In this document: positions 5,253-5,690 of the stretch, piece by piece | Position numbering within the stretch: the stretch's first letter is position 1 | How the letters are laid out: every line of letters begins with the position of its first letter | The notes under the pieces: generated by a model | The model's input: only the letters and a program-made list of their open reading frames with translations | Told to the model about the DNA's origin: nothing | The model's database searches: none | Position numbers and translations under genes: made by a program | Origin: Sphingobacteriaceae bacterium | GTDB lineage: Bacteria > Bacteroidota > Bacteroidia > Sphingobacteriales > Sphingobacteriaceae | Direction: 5' to 3' | NCBI GenBank assembly: GCA_021740025.1 | Contig: JAIPAN010000090.1 | Location: forward strand, 1 to 5,690 | Length of the DNA: 5,690 bases

Positions 5253-5690
5253 TGCTGAATGTGCCTCAATTCTTTGAGCAATAAGGCGTTCTTCTCCATC
5301 ATCTTAATTAACAAAAAATTATAGGCAGCATATCTGTCACGGTATACTTTGGCTTGAAAAATTAACTTATCAGAGGTAAGTATTTTCTTCGTTTCTGGCA
5401 ATTTAAATATAAAATCCTCATACATCTCCTCTTGTGTACGAGCCGAGTTTCCACTCTTTTTATCCGTATTCGTTACTTGGTATTTCCTGATTCTCAATAA
5501 ATGACCAATCGGAAGGTTTCGATCGAAAAAATCCATTCCATCTTTATCAAAAAGTGCATTGTTATCTTGCAATTGCTTAAACATCACCTCATAATAAAAA
5601 GAAATCTCGAAACGTAGGGAACGTGCACTGATATAACTTAGCATGCCACTCGATTGTACATTTTTAAAGGTGGTATTATTTATAAAAACC
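5249..5690 (-). CDS. Uncharacterised protein, C-terminal part (5' end outside window; possibly DUF6090-like)
   Basis: An open minus-strand frame enters from the right edge and ends at TAA (5251-5249), giving about 147 residues. An internal ATG at 5644 could be taken for the start, but the frame stays open upstream to the edge (VFINNTTFKNVQSSG...), so the gene probably begins outside. The stretch TTFKNVQSSGMLSYI, followed by SLRFEISFYYE, recalls the Bacteroidota DUF6090 family, whose members carry a 'SSGKL-LI-..LR..I..YY' pattern after an N-terminal membrane helix; that helix would be outside the window. The remainder is charged and helical (KKILTSDKLIFQAKVYRDRY, MEKNALLLKELRHIQH) with no catalytic motif and no membrane segment. 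Function is unknown. Its stop codon overlaps that of corA through the palindrome TTAA. Confidence 0.6.
   Translation of the reverse strand, partial: VFINNTTFKNVQSSGMLSYISARSLRFEISFYYEVMFKQLQDNNALFDKDGMDFFDRNLPIGHLLRIRKYQVTNTDKKSGNSARTQEEMYEDFIFKLPETKKILTSDKLIFQAKVYRDRYAAYNFLLIKMMEKNALLLKELRHIQH

Noticed and set aside
5262..5280. Small hairpin 10 bases after the corA stop (7 pairs with one bulge, TTCT loop)
   Set aside because: AT-rich weak stem with no T run following on either strand, and inside the coding sequence of the convergent gene.
5642..5644. ATG at 5644 as the true start of the right-edge gene
   Set aside because: The frame stays open upstream to the window edge and the upstream residues look like part of the same protein family pattern, with no promoter-like element nearby.

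Overview
The window looks like a chromosomal segment from a member of the Bacteroidota. Three things support this. The coding sequences read like Bacteroidota versions of their families. Several genes are preceded by the TAnnTTTG-type -7 element typical of the phylum, one of them with a TTTG -33 box 19 bases upstream. Start codons mostly lack Shine-Dalgarno sequences. I cannot name a genus. I see no rRNA, tRNA, CRISPR array, insertion sequence or obvious phage gene, so this is mostly ordinary core-genome sequence.

Layout, left to right. (1) Bases 1-147, minus strand: the first 49 codons of a probable 4'-phosphopantetheinyl transferase, cut by the window edge, with a near-consensus promoter at 155-185. 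(2) Bases 256-2442, plus strand: a tight run of dCTP deaminase (dcd), a delta3,delta2-enoyl-CoA isomerase-like protein and an SDR-type 2,4-dienoyl-CoA reductase. The first gap is 11 bases and the second junction overlaps by 8. (3) Bases 2468-2749: clpS, the N-degron adaptor of the Clp protease, apparently with its own promoter and almost no leader. (4) Bases 2755-4152, minus strand: a DUF4403-like lipoprotein convergent with clpS. (5) Bases 4277-5252, plus strand: a 22-codon single-membrane-span small ORF followed one base later by a CorA-type magnesium/cobalt transporter. (6) Bases 5249-5690, minus strand: the C-terminal part of an uncharacterised protein, possibly DUF6090-like, whose stop codon overlaps that of corA.

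Functional logic. The two middle genes of the run make a coherent pair. The SDR-type dienoyl-CoA reductase, as in mitochondria, yields trans-3-enoyl-CoA, which needs the isomerase encoded just upstream to return to beta-oxidation. The link of dcd to these genes is only positional. The least explained item is the small membrane ORF abutting corA, which could be a small membrane protein or a regulatory leader peptide. Both convergent gene pairs leave no room for conventional intergenic terminators. Nothing here clearly amounts to a new multi-gene system.
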